A stretch of DNA of 64,000 nt. Origin: Tribonema minus. Taxonomy: Eukaryota > Sar > Xanthophyceae > Tribonematales > Tribonemataceae. The notes under the pieces are model-generated. The model was not told where the DNA came from. It made no database searches and was given only the letters and a program-made list of their open reading frames with translations. The translations under genes were made by a program, and so were the position numbers. Where the stretch lies: contig JAFCMP010000224.1 in the NCBI GenBank assembly GCA_017506865.1, forward strand, positions 372,001 through 436,000, written 5' to 3'. Below are positions 12,101-23,309 of the stretch, piece after piece; position 1 is the first letter of the stretch, and each line of letters opens with the position of its first letter.

Positions 12101-15074
12101 GGTTTGTACATCATGCATCTCACAACAGGAACACTGTCGAGCAGCTGCTAACCCTAACCCTCACCCTAACCCTGGCATTGATCAGGACTTTCAGGACGGT
12201 TTCTTGCGCCAAGGTCAGCCGCGCAGGTGCCAGCGAACTCTCAATATGATTGGAGCAATTAGGGCTAGGGTAGCACGAGTCTTAGCAGACCGACGGCGTT
12301 CTCACCTCTGACTGGAGTGACTAGGGTTAGAGCTCCACTAGTCTTAGGGGCTACTGTAGACCAAGTCCCCTGCAGTGGAACTGGTATGGTGATGATGAAT
12401 GGTGTGGCGCGCACACACAATACCTATGTATTTTACTTCGAAAGTACTTGGGTAAGGAGATGCCATTTTGCGATGTCATTGCCAAGTGATTGTCATCGCG
12501 TATCGGAACACTTTCCACAAGGTGTGTGCACGTAGATCCTGGTAGCAAGCTTGACATCAACCACCTGGGCGCTTTCGAGCCCGGATCGATAATCATTAAA
12601 GTCAAAGTACTTGGTACCACACTCATTAAAGTCCAAGTACTTGGTACCACATCGAGCATACTGAGCAATGCTGACGCACCCTGCCGCCGCCCCGCGTGCC
12701 GCAGCTCGCACGCGCGCCGCAGCTGTTCCAGCACCGCGCTTACTGAGCAATGCTGACGCACCTTGGCGCCGACCCGCGTGCCGCAGCTCACACGCACGCC
12801 GCACCTGCTCCAGCACCGCGCCAGCCTCCTTGTCGTCGGGATAGTAGGCAGCTGCGTCCGCCACTGACCGCGCCCGCCCTGACTCAACACAAGCGGCGAT
12901 TGCACTTGAAGTGGTGAGTTGAAGTTTTATCCGACAGCGGCGAGGCGCACGCAGTTGAAGCGGTGAGTTGCATGCACATCCAGTAGTGAGCTGCAAAGGC
13001 CGAATGGCGCAGTGCTTATAATCTGTGGAATGGATAGCTTTCGCATCAAGCTCGTCCAAGCTAGTTACTAGATGAAAATGGCCATACGTGAAAACATACC
13101 TTGTGACGGTTGAAGGCCCCCGGCCACGCCCGGCCTATTACGCCATTGTACGCATGCCTACATTGCACCCAAACTTCATGCTGGAAACTGTTGTCTAGCA
13201 ACGCCCCCTAGCCTGCAGCTGTCACGTGATCGCTGCCACAATGTGCAACGCCCCGTTGCTTGATTACGTGTAGCAAAATGCTACTGGGCCTCAGGATATC
13301 AGCGACGCCACATGGTCGATATCCATCAGCAAGTCTGCCTGGCAGACATGAGACTCAGGACAAGACAGTGCAAGTCGACCTGTTGCTGAGCCACGTGTGG
13401 TGCAGTGTCTTGTGTGGGCTAACCCTAACCCTAACCCTAACGTAACCCTACCCCTAACCCTAACCCTGGTGGTCATGGTGACACAGTACTGTCAAGTTTG
13501 CTACCGTATGCAATGGGTCCCCGCCACATCGCGCACTTCCAAGCTCCACAGTACTGCAACTTCAACTATTCCACAACACTTCAACTCTGTGACCTTCAAC
13601 AAGAAAATTTAACTGTAGACAAGAGCGATGATGTGGCTTCTTCAAAATTTCTGCGTCTCACATGTACACTTGATGTGCCTCAGGACCTCCGGCGCGAGCG
13701 ACGCGCGTACGTCTGCGGGCGCGGCGGCCGCTGACACAGTGCTCAGCAGCTCCTCCAGCTCGCCGCCGGCGGTCACGCGGAAGGCGTCCTGGCGCAGCGA
13801 GTCGAAGACGTAGTTGGCGACGCACACCACGGGGTGCTCCAGCGTGCCTGAGCAACAAAGTACATATCGTCGTTGATGGGCGTTGAGTGATCGAACGACA
13901 TACGTGCGCTGTGAGCATTGTTGAGCATTCAGCGATGGAAGTATCATAAGCAGTGTGTGTAGAAGTGTTTGAAGGGGCGCTGGGGACAAGGTGGATGCAG
14001 CAATCGATGTTTTCAATGGAAAAAAACGTTGTTTACAAAGGGAGAGCGCTCTTCCAGCGGGTGTCTCACTTTTTGCAACATCAAACTTCAAGTCATCAGT
14101 GCACACCAGGTCGAATGCTCACCGCCAACAAAATGCGGAAGACCAATCCGCAATATCGGAACTCCTACCAACAGCACGTGGTGCAGCAACATTGGGTCCG
14201 CAACATGTTGGTGGAAGGCATTCAATTTGACGGCTAACCACACCTTGTCAGCTACAGTAGTAGAGCTCTACAAACTTTTGATTCGTTTCCATGTTCAGAG
14301 GACGCACTTGGCGGTGTGATCACCGACACTGCAGACAATGCTCCCATTCAACGATGAAGTGGTGGAAGCTCATCAATGCTACGAAAGGAGGCCACACTGT
14401 GCCGCGATCAAGGCACGATCATCAGAAACGTCAACAGACTGACACTGCGCGCTTTTCAAACATCGAGCCTCAACTTCAGCATCGACCATCAGGAAACACG
14501 CAGAACAAGCGCACAGCGCATGACATCACAAACAACTCATTCACTTGAGGTCTTCACCTGGTTGTAGCACCTCGCCGGAAACCTCCAGCTGCAGCGCCCC
14601 TCCCTCCTCTGCGTTGTAGCGAGCCAGGTCCAACAGTCCGCTCTCGAACAGAGGCCGCAGGCACGAGTGCTCCCTGAAAAACTGGAACGTCGAATCCGTC
14701 ACGTCCGTTATGATGTACTTGAAAGGAGCCCCCCCATCCTCTCTCCTCGGCCAGAACTGCCTGAGACCCAGCAGCTTGTGCAGCAGGACAAAGCTCAGCT
14801 TGGCTGCTCCAGCTCCCAGTTCCACGATGTAGATCGGTTGTGATGTCGCCACCTTGGTGCGACCGCCGGCCATGTGCTCTCTTGCGAAGGCCAGTATGAC
14901 CCTGGCGTAGGCATGGGCTATGAAGCAATTGGACGTAACGAAGTTCGGCACTACACAGTCCTGCCAGCACTTGATGCCCGAAGCATCGTAGAAGGACCCC
15001 TGCAGCCTCCAGAGCTTGCTGGCGCTGAGGCGCACGTCCTCTTCAATAATGCCCTTCTCTATCGGGTTGCTCAT
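6134..15074 (-). CDS. SAM-dependent methyltransferase fused to TPR domain, 663 aa, 12 exons
   Basis: Exons in transcript order: 15074-14558, 13847-13662, 12863-12762, 10918-10794, 9846-9772, 9157-9098, 8811-8657, 8333-8219, 8116-8090, 7597-7481, 7161-7016, 6500-6134. Every junction has GT..AG and matching phase; the total is 1992 nt. The N-terminal part is a class I methyltransferase: a YARVILAFAREH helix, motif I IVELGAGAAKLSF near residues 83-95, then ANYVFDSLRQDAF (about 180-195), AYYPDDKEAGAVLEQVRR, FLMPVGALAALRNLRAL, a GDKGH turn, and HIALHGSFSCM joined to VNFYALRLFVEAAGG. It continues as RFGPDGFSTLQRCL, LSQHDPDVFYKF and two TPR-like repeats (FELGRIYMGLKDFAQAVELF; YNMGVCHYYLNQLDAAAHCF), ending in an acidic Gly/Ala-rich tail. 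From memory the order matches bacterial methyltransferase-TPR proteins with a V-N-x-x-A element after HGSFS. The substrate is unknown. The 27-nt ninth exon and a GTGCGC donor at exon 4 are unusual. The start is the only ATG fitting the domain's N-terminus. Confidence 0.88.
6416..6763. repeat. Tandem duplication of the last-exon 5' edge (about 175 bp x 2)
   Basis: The segment covering the acceptor and first TPR of the last methyltransferase-TPR exon (6416-6588) is repeated at 6592-6763, including CTGCAG|G and YNMGVCHYYLNQLDAAAHCF. The upstream copy keeps the acceptor (exon start 6675) in the same phase, but its frame stops after about 30 residues. If used, it would give a short isoform lacking the acidic tail; otherwise it is skipped intron sequence. 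Confidence 0.9.
12148..12174 (+). repeat. Interstitial CCCTAA array in intron 3 of methyltransferase-TPR gene
   Basis: About four CCCTAA-type units with one C/T variant. Single degenerate TTAGGG-like units follow at about 12258 and 12323. Confidence 0.9.
12661..12824. repeat. 82-bp tandem duplication spanning an exon 3' edge
   Basis: Units 12661-12742 and 12743-12824 each contain the end of exon 3 of the methyltransferase-TPR gene (peptide AVLEQ[VL]RRACELRHAGRRQ) plus its GTGCGTCAGC donor. The true exon runs through the 12743-12824 copy. The other copy keeps an open frame, the donor and the same phase, so it could act as a second donor or alternative exon. Confidence 0.9.
13420..13467 (+). 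repeat. Interstitial CCCTAA array in intron 2 of methyltransferase-TPR gene
   Basis: Eight CCCTAA-type units with two single-base variants. Confidence 0.95.
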
Positions 15075-15385
15075 GACAGGGACAGCAGTGTGTGTGAGAG
15101 ATCTCTAGCGAGTTTTAAAGAGCTTCAACTCTGTCTTGAAGTTCGAGATTGAGGGCGAGCACACCAGGGCGACAAGCACGCCGAAACGCTCGAGGATGCC
15201 CCCTGAAGCAGCGTCTGCATGCAAAGGGTGCTAACACCTTCGACCAGCGTACTGCACACACCTCCGAACGCCGGGCTTGATTCACGAACGTGAATTCAAA
15301 CGACAGCATGTCTGCGATGATGGAATAAGCCGAGGCCCCCGCCATGTTGCCTTTGAATGAAAACACGAGCCTTGTACGCAACAAC
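15075..15385. promoter_or_regulatory. Probable bidirectional promoter spacer
   Basis: The methyltransferase-TPR start codon (minus) and the membrane-protein start codon (plus) lie head to head about 310 bp apart, so promoter elements for both must lie here. I see no clear TATA box. A minus-strand frame within it (peptide MAGASAYSIIADMLSFEF) looks protein-like but has no consistent exon partner, so I treat it as chance. Confidence 0.5.
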
Positions 15386-18300
15386 ATGCAGGAGGAGCAT
15401 GGTGATGGTGGGAGGAATGCGGAGCAGCAGCGTGCTTTCAGGCACAGGCACCCCGCATTCTGGGAACCGGGCCCTGACAAGAAAGCAGCACTCGGGACGA
15501 GGCTGCACAGCACGAGGAAGCAGTTCAAGCTCGATGGACATAGGGTGGACTGGAGCTCACGAGCGCAGAGGCTGGGCAGGTCAGCATTGCTTGCGTTCAT
15601 GCGGAACTCTCATCATCAGCTGCTAATCATAGTAATGATTGCAATCTCATTTACCAGGCACTGGCAGCAGATAAACCTAAATTCCGAGGTGTTCTCACGC
15701 AGCGATCCGATCCTCTCAGGTATCCGAAGCTTCGTATAGACCCAAAGCTGGAGAAGCAGCTGGAGGTGCCTCCGTTGCGTCTTTGGGGATGGGAATTGGG
15801 CAATATCTCATGGCACGTGGCCATGTTTTTCACCTTTGGTAAGTGCACCCCAACAAAATCGAGAACCGTTCGCATGGCACATGGCCTGGCATGAAGGCCG
15901 GCGGCGCGTTAGTTATCACGCCGTCTATATATGCACCGGCATTGGCGGTGAAGCCCTTGTAACAGAAGCGCGTTGTGTGCAGGGCCCTGCCCACAACATC
16001 AACAACCCCAAACCGTAAATGCAAGTCCTCGAGTCTATCTGGTCTAGTAGCCATGCTTATTTGCAATCGCTGGTATCATCATTGCTGGTGCCATCATTAG
16101 TATGCACTGCACCCAGCTTCTCCTCTTTCCTGTTTTTGAAACAAGAACTTCAACTTTTCATGTACCGACACGTGTTTGATTGTACGGCGCTACTGTTGAC
16201 ACCGGCAAAGCGCATGTGGGATGGCTGGTCACGTTGGTGATCACCATCGAACGAGCTCACGGCAAGGCTGCACCGCAAAGTGTCAACTGCAGCAAGGCGG
16301 TGTTGGCAACAACCAAATTCTCACCTTCAATAATGAATATGGTTTTTTGGTGCATGTGGTCAGTGACCTACTTTACACCGCATGCTCATGCCAGTGCTGC
16401 CGCAGAAAGAGAGTTGAACACTAGCTGCATCGCGCATGCGTGCCCCTTCGGACCATCTGAATCTATGGTCAGTGCACATGAGCTGCCCGTCAGCATCATG
16501 GCACCACAACCTGCACCAGGTTCGGCGGCCCACCATCCTTCCAGTCGGATGCCCACTGCCATTGAAGCGCAGCGTCTCAAATACCTGCGCTGTCTCATTG
16601 CCTCACAGGGTCCATTGCCTGGTGTGTGAATGGGCAGTACGCGGTGGCGCACCCGGAATCGGATGTCATTGAGTGGTCTGCACTGGTGGGCGCGGGGCTC
16701 TTCCAGATTGGCGCATATTTGGTGAGCCCTAGTTTTGCGTCAGAAACCCTGGCACAATTGTCAAGTCTCCGGAATTTCGGTGCTGATAGACATGTATATA
16801 TAGGTGCATACTTGGCTATTCCAGATTGGCGCATACTTGGTGAACCCTAGGTTTGCGTTGTTGGAAACCCTGGCACAATTTTGAAATCTCCGCGGGTTCT
16901 GTGCTCCCAAATATGAACGCTAAAAAGCTTGCACACAGAAGTCTTTTTGTCTACTGTGGTTATGGTGGCACTCTTTGACTCGTGGCCAATGACTGCAGCA
17001 GCGGCGACCACGGTTATTGGTGGAAGGCACTTGCGGCTAACCATCCCTTGTCACCTAGAGCTCAATGATCTTCTTGATTCGTTTTTCATGTATTAGTAAT
17101 GCCTGCGCTACTGTTGCGGCATGGGCGGTGATGCCAGATTTGAGTAGTGGTGGAGTGCGACCACGGCTGCGCTGCGAGTGTTGTGGAACGCGACCAGCAC
17201 TGGCGCACAAGAGCGCGCTGCTGCACTTCGAGTGTGTGTTTGAAGTTGACGAGCACGGGACTCACTGAGCACTGGTGCGCACACACCAAGCACTGCACTT
17301 CATATTGAACTTCATGTGGCGAATGCGCGCAGCCCCATGCGCTGGCGCGATGTCGAGTCGGCTCAGCAGGCTTGTATGCGGGGTCTGTCCCCGCCCCAAT
17401 ACACACCTTCAGTCAAACGCCACTGTCTCAGTGTGCCCTTGGAAAACAATGCAGTGCTCGAGCTGCGCAGTGAGTGCTGCGAGCGCGGAACTTATGGTTA
17501 CGGTTAGGGTTAGGGTGAGCAAGCAGCACGCGATGTGCACAAGAAGAAGTGTCTGAACCGCGCCTCATGGACCTATGTCTGGCGCAGGCGGTGCTGCAAG
17601 CGCTCAACAGCGAGCAGCACATACCCCCCACCGGCTACGACGAGGAGGCGCTGGTGGCCCTGGCAAAGCAGGGCGGCGATGCCGGTGGCGAGGCTCAGCA
17701 GCAGCTGGAGGAGGCCAAGGGGGACAGCCTTGACGCCGCACCAAGTGAGCATTGAAGATGCATTGTATTGCATTTTACATTGTTGAAGTCCATGTTGTAG
17801 TTGATGACGGTGGCGAGGCTCAGTAGCAGCTGGAGGAGGCCAAGGGAGAGCCTCGACGCCGCACCGAGTGAGCACGGAAGTTGCATTTTGAATTGTTGAA
17901 GCTCATGTCAAAGTTGATGTGTGCTGTGCTGCTTTTTCTGACACTCTCGACATCCAGCTTGCGGCAGCAGAGCATCCAGTGCTAGACTGCACGCCAGCAG
18001 CACGCGCACAGTTGAAGTTTGTAACTGCCGTAACTGCCACTCCATGTGACCATGCAACTGGTGTTTTTACATACTTGAAGTCTGCGCGTGCTGCCGTGCT
18101 GGGTACTGCGTCTTCAGCATACTGGGTAATGTTGAAGTGCGCATGTGCGCAGCCGCGCTGAGTACGATCTTCCGCATAGGACCGTGCAGTTTGTACCCGC
18201 CATAACTTTCATAGCATGCCACGGCGCTGTACTCAGTACCACATATTTTGTATCCGGTTTGCGATACTACAGCACCGAGTAAGTGCGCTGCACACACCGT

Positions 18301-21300
18301 CAGCGCTCGCACTTCGCAACTGCTGCAACTGTCGCAGGATGGGGTCAGCAGTGTCAAAAATTGTAGTAGCTGATTATGCCTTCATAATGAGCCTGGTGCA
18401 ATTAGTGCCGCCAAAAGTAGTGAGATGAAATTCATACCTGTGCTTATGAGCTCATCTTGATGCCCTGCATTGGACATGCGTAAACGCAACACCAACATGC
18501 GCGCGTTGAAGTACACAGAACTGGCATCAACTTTCAAATTTGCACGATATCAAAGCACGTCCAGCATTTCGGTGTCCGCACTCACACACAAACATGAAAC
18601 ACGTGGACCGTGTACTTGAAGTACACCCGTGAGTGCGTAGATATGTTATGGTTTGAGACGTTTGTCAGGGACCTCAAAGCGTTCAAGTCGCTGCAAACGC
18701 GTTCTTTGCCGATGGTGCGCTTCAGTCAGCACGGCTATCACTATCCGCATTCACAACCGTGAACACGTGGAAGGTATACTTGAAGTATACTCCTGACGTA
18801 CATGAATACTATGAAGTCTACATGTTTCTAAACATTATTGCAGCATTCACGTTGCTGCGAACATGTTGTCCTCGGCGGTTTTGCGCTGCAGTTGGCACAA
18901 CGCCTCTGGAGCACGCCGCAAAAGCCGGCCAGCGGCACGCGCAAGAGCTGCTGGGCCTGGTCCGCTGCCTTGAACCTCGCAGGTATGAGTATTTTGAATG
19001 TAACTGCTCCGTGACAGCTCTGTAACCGCTCTGTAGCAGCTTTATAGCAGCTTGGGGCAGCTGTTTCGCTGACGACCGTGTGTGATAGTTTTGAGCTCCC
19101 CACAAGTGCTATCGCCAACTTCAACCAACAAGAGCTGGCCCACAAGAATGGTGGCTTTTCCAAGGCTGTCACCCTATGAGCCCGTGCCAGTCAACAAGCA
19201 ATACCTCGAAGTATGCAATCGGTTCGTGCATCGTGCGCATGCAGACAGTGCTCTACGCTGCTGCTGCTGCTGCTGCTGCCGCCGTCCCTATCGCCCAGGT
19301 GCAGGGACACTATACTGCAGCACATAGCTACTGCAGCGCTGCGCGCTTCAAACAGTCTCTGAGCACTGTTGCTGCCGCTGCCGCTCTCACCATCGTTCAG
19401 GCGAAGGCACACCATCCTGCAGCGCATGCGCGTGAAACGGCCGCCCAGCCCCCCCGGGGGCGCGGCCGGCTACGCGGGGGAGCCCCCTGTTGAGCCGTGG
19501 ACATGGTCTATTTTTCCGTCCACGCACTCGGCGCGGTGGAGCGAGCCGGGCTACATAGCAGCGCTCATACAGCTGTTCGGCGCGTGCATGTTCACCATGT
19601 CGGTGATCGTGGCGTTCAATGGCGTGCTCACGCCCATCAGCGACAGTTACTACGCGGTGAGCGGCTGTGAATGTGATGGCGATGCTTGTCGCTGAGAGCG
19701 TAACACTCAGCGTATGCTCACAACGGAGAGCGCATATGTATGAGTAGTACGCGAGCTCTTCAGAGGTCAAGGACACGTGCAATTGCAGTGGAGAGTGCGT
19801 ATGAGTCATGCGTGCTTCAAAGTTTAAGTACAAGTGCAAGTCAGAGTTGAAGTGCACACTCTTGTCGACTTGCACAGTTGACTCACCAACCTGAGGTTGG
19901 GTCACTGACGCCAGGACACACGCACGTGCTAGCAATATGTGCATCCTTACGTCATTGTTGCTCGCTGAGAACACAGCGTCGTTATGACAGACTATAGTAA
20001 TTGCAGTGTTCAGGCGGAGGGTGGTCCCGTGGCTGGCGCACGCACTGATGTCGCTATGCCTCAGGTCCGCGCCCTCTGTGCTCTGGGCCGTCGTCTCGTG
20101 GCGTGCAGGCCTGGTATGTTTCAGCTTGAATGTACAGCAGATAGAGCGATGCTGATGCGTCAATAGTGGCTACACAAAGGGTAAGCAAAAAAAAAGTTTG
20201 AGACACAAGAAGTCGACCTGTCGCCCCGCATGATCTGCTGGTGGGCCGAAAAAGTCACATCACGTCATATCTCATACCTCTGCTCCGCGTGCACTTTCCT
20301 GTCTCCTCATGTGGTCCGCAGGCCTGGTACGTGCTGGACTTCACGCCACAGGTCATTGGCAGCGTGTGCTTCATCGTGTCCAGCTACATTTGGATGGTGG
20401 AAGTGCAAGAAAAGTGAGTGAGCTGCGCGTCATTGTCAGTCTTTTTGGATGTTCATTTCATGCTCCTCATTGACTCAAGTGGGCTGGCCTACAAAGGGCT
20501 GCAGTGCACCGTCATGGTGACAATTACACACCATTTGTTTAAGACCGTGGGCATCTTGAAGTTGGCATCTTGAAGTTGGCATCTTGAAGTTCCACCTCGA
20601 AGCTTGGTGTACGCTCCCTCGCCCCCTGACGCAAACGTCAAGGTCGACTACTTCAAGTACTGCGCTGACCTTGGCTTAGGGTTAGGGTTAGGGTGAGGAG
20701 GGAGAGGCGAGAGGACCATGGCACTTGCAAAGGCTTCCCACTGTGGGTGGTCAAGTTGAAGTTTCACCAAAGTTCCACCTAGCACTGCGCCTTGTGTACA
20801 TTGCCATGTTCAAAGTTTGTTGGCGACCGTGATACGCACAACTCAAGTACGTGCATAAATTCATACGCACGACTCAAGTATGTGCATGCATCCAAACTTC
20901 CTCTGTACCCGCATGATGCAGGCCTACACCATGCACTCTTTACCAGCATAACGAATGTGCATACATGATGATCTGCTCACGCACCCAGCGCGCCGCACCG
21001 TTTACTCTGCATCGCAGCTGGTGGAAGCCCAAGCTCACAACGCTCGGCTGGCACGCCGCCTTCTGGAACCTCATTGGAGGGATTGGATTCTTGCTGAGCG
21101 CTGCCTTTGCCTTCTTGGACTACCCCGTGGAGTGCTGTCAGGTGAGACTGTTTTTCGTGTTCGATACTGCATCAGGGTGCATTATTTCGATACACACACT
21201 GGGTGCTCGCCCACAAACCCTAGCCCTGACCCTAGCCCTAACGATGACTCTCAGTGACGCGCCCGTGCGCCTTTCAGTAGACGTGCTCGATAAGTGCAGG

Positions 21301-21622
21301 GTCCCGTGCAACAAAATGGGGATAGCGCGCGCGACATTGCATAGAGTGCTAGCTTCAACCTCTCCTGTTTCCACAAGCCACCGCATTCTGCTATTTGTGG
21401 GGCACGTTCATACATACGCACAGCCATGATGGACTTTACATTCACCCCCTTCCGCGCCCCCTTGTGCCGCAGTATTACGGCACAGCCGTTTCGACCTACT
21501 GGGGCGCGTTCGCCTTCCTGCTGGGGTCGTACCTGCAGCTCGTGGAGACTCTGAATCCGCATCGGGCGCCACACGCGCGACGGCTCACTCTGCGCGCACT
21601 CCTCAATGTGCGGTTCTGGTAG
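15386..21622 (+). CDS. Multi-pass integral membrane protein, 445 aa, 10 exons
   Basis: Exons: 15386-15579, 15720-15838, 16609-16721, 17588-17744, 18892-18982, 19147-19210, 19423-19656, 20322-20413, 21018-21141, 21473-21622. Donors and acceptors are GT/AG, all phases agree, and the sum is 1338 nt. About six membrane spans are visible: ISWHVAMFFTFGSIAW (near 92-110), WSALVGAGLFQIGAYLAVL (118-140), YIAALIQLFGACMFTM (285-308), VIGSVCFIVSSYIWM (330-350), LGWHAAFWNLIGGIGFLL (365-388) and STYWGAFAFLLGSYLQLVE (402-422). Between spans 2 and 3 is a hydrophilic loop with PYEPVPVNKQYLERMRVKRP. These blocks resemble an uncharacterised fungal integral-membrane family (VNKRYLE, GWHIGFWNLIG and FWGSWAFLIGS type motifs, from memory). 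Function unknown. The start at 15386 is the first ATG in the open first exon; one further upstream is possible. Confidence 0.85.
16701..16893. repeat. Exon-edge tandem duplication, offset 118 bp
   Basis: The exon 3 end of the membrane-protein gene (LFQIGAYL), its GTGAGC donor and about 45 bp of intron (16701-16772) recur at 16819-16891 with the donor changed to GTGAAC. Similarity continues to a shared CCCTGGCACAATT. Confidence 0.9.
17496..17520 (+). repeat. Interstitial TTAGGG array in a membrane-protein intron
   Basis: Two to three TTAGGG-type units, about 70 bp upstream of the exon 4 acceptor. Confidence 0.85.
17683..17880. repeat. Exon-edge tandem duplication, offset 126 bp
   Basis: The end of exon 4 of the membrane-protein gene (GGEAQQQLEEAKG) with its GTGAGCA donor is copied at 17809-17876. 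The copy has substitutions, including an in-frame TAG, so it is decaying intron sequence now. Confidence 0.9.
20675..20695 (+). repeat. Interstitial TTAGGG array in a membrane-protein intron
   Basis: Three perfect TTAGGG units. Just upstream (20555-20600) CATCTTGAAGTTGG is repeated three times. Confidence 0.95.
21217..21243 (+). repeat. Degenerate CCCTAA array in a membrane-protein intron
   Basis: Four CCCTAA-like units (CCCTAG/CCCTGA variants). Confidence 0.8.
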
Positions 21623-23309
21623 ACGCAATGATGGGCAATAAACACGTGGTACATACATGCGGGGGCGCTACACGTGATGCCTGGTAACTGGTCCCCAGAG
21701 AGAGAGAGCGAGAAACATGCTTGCCAGCGAAGTGCACTCGTGATGGCAGCATTGTCTATGGTGTGCGCAGCGGGACGTGGGGTAGATGCGCACTCATGTG
21801 TATGCGTGTATAAGCAGGGGGGGCAGCCCCCCTCCTTTGTGTATGTTGTGCCACGTGCATTTTACGGAAAAGTTTTGAGGTACTGTAGTGGTAGCCGCAC
21901 CTTGGTGACATGCACAATGCACAGGGTCCTGATTGGAATTGCGATCGCAAACAACTGGCTCTTCTCAAATGTTACTCGGAGTCATGGGGGTATGAACACA
22001 TTGGCTGTTTCTCATCTCTTGTGGTGCCATTGCTACACTGTGACGTATGCATGCCACCATCCATTGGCAGCAGCGCAGCGTTGGTTTTACGCGAGCAGTT
22101 TGGCGTGGTAGTCTCGTGTTCGTGCGGGTGTTGCGCCATTGCAGAGTCCTTTCAGATGAGTACATGTATTGATCTAAGAATGAGGCTTTGTATGACTTCA
22201 ATGGCATGACAGCAGGCAGCTACAGAATGCACACATATTCATGCGTGATGGGGTTTACTGCGCATACAAAGCACGAATGCATGAAATCATTGCAGCTGCC
22301 TGGCAAAACAGCTGGAGCAGCATAGGTCACGCAAGCGCCGGGTTGTCCACATTGCAAGTAGCCAGAGCTGCCCTATCGTGAGGTGCATAGCACCGGCACC
22401 ATACATCAGCAACACGCACGCCATTGCACATACAATGTGAGCCAAGCAGCAGCTGATCTGAGTGCATGACGAACGAAGCTGCAGCGGCGCCGCTGAATGC
22501 CAATACAAGCTTCAAGAACTCACAGCGCCTCTATTGACTTCACTCGGTCGTGTGGTGTTTGCGAAAGGTATATAAAAACGAGACCCTGCACGTGTATTGT
22601 AAACCCGGCATCTCGCGCGTAAACGGTGCCGAAAACGTGCTACGGCTGCTTCTGCCGCTGCTGCTGTTGGCGCGCTGGCAGAGGCCATGTACAGACTGCA
22701 GCCGCTGCTGCGCTGCGCGTAGGTCGCTCACAGCGCGCGGGCACAGGCGCTGCGTCCGTAGTTCAGCGTAGCTTGCGTGCAGGGAAGGCACGCTAGCGCA
22801 GACACGGAGCAACGCACTCGGGCACAAAAATGCCAGCGCTGCTTCGATGATAGCCTGCAGCAGGGGCACAGAGCGCTGACGCAGCAGCGCGTGCAGCTCT
22901 GCGCAGCGCCCCCGCTGCCGCAGCCGTGCGCATAGCGTCCAGCTGTAGCTGGCGTTTTCACGGCATGACCGAGTGCTGCTGCGACGCCGACTGCGCTCAC
23001 ACGCCGCGCCCATGGGGAGGCAGCCCCTTGAGCGCCGGGGGGGGGGGGGGGCAGGGAGGGGCGCCTGTGCTGCCTTGCAGGGGGTGCTGCGCCGCCCGCA
23101 AGTGCACGCAAAGCGACCCTGGTAGAGGCGGCCGCGCACTCAATATCCGGAGTCGTAGGTGGTGAGCAGTGCTGCGCTGTCACGCTGCGCGCTGCTCTGA
23201 AGGAGCGCGCGCGCGTGCGAGAGGACAGCGCGCGCCTGGAGGGGCGCGGCACTGATGATGCTCAGCATGGCAGCTAGGGGGAGGGGGGGGGGGGGGGGGC
23301 TGCGTGTCA
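21623..23309. other. Convergent intergenic region between membrane-protein and kinase genes
   Basis: Contains the 3' flanks of both genes. One minus-strand frame, 22540-23139 (199 codons), has a Leu/Ala/Arg-rich central part (LLRQRSVPLLQAIIEAALAF) that could be a real small protein, but it overlaps G-runs (about 23039 and 23281-23300), has no family match and is in the most GC-biased part of the region. I leave it as an unproven frame. Confidence 0.35.

Noticed and set aside
12148-13467. Possibility that the window is near a chromosome end
   Set aside because: The CCCTAA arrays are short, point in both directions and sit in introns across the whole window, so they are interstitial.
15115-15600. 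161-codon minus-strand frame with MAGASAYSIIADMLSFEF
   Set aside because: It lies opposite the first exon of the membrane-protein gene and in the shared promoter spacer, and could not be joined to any exon in phase.
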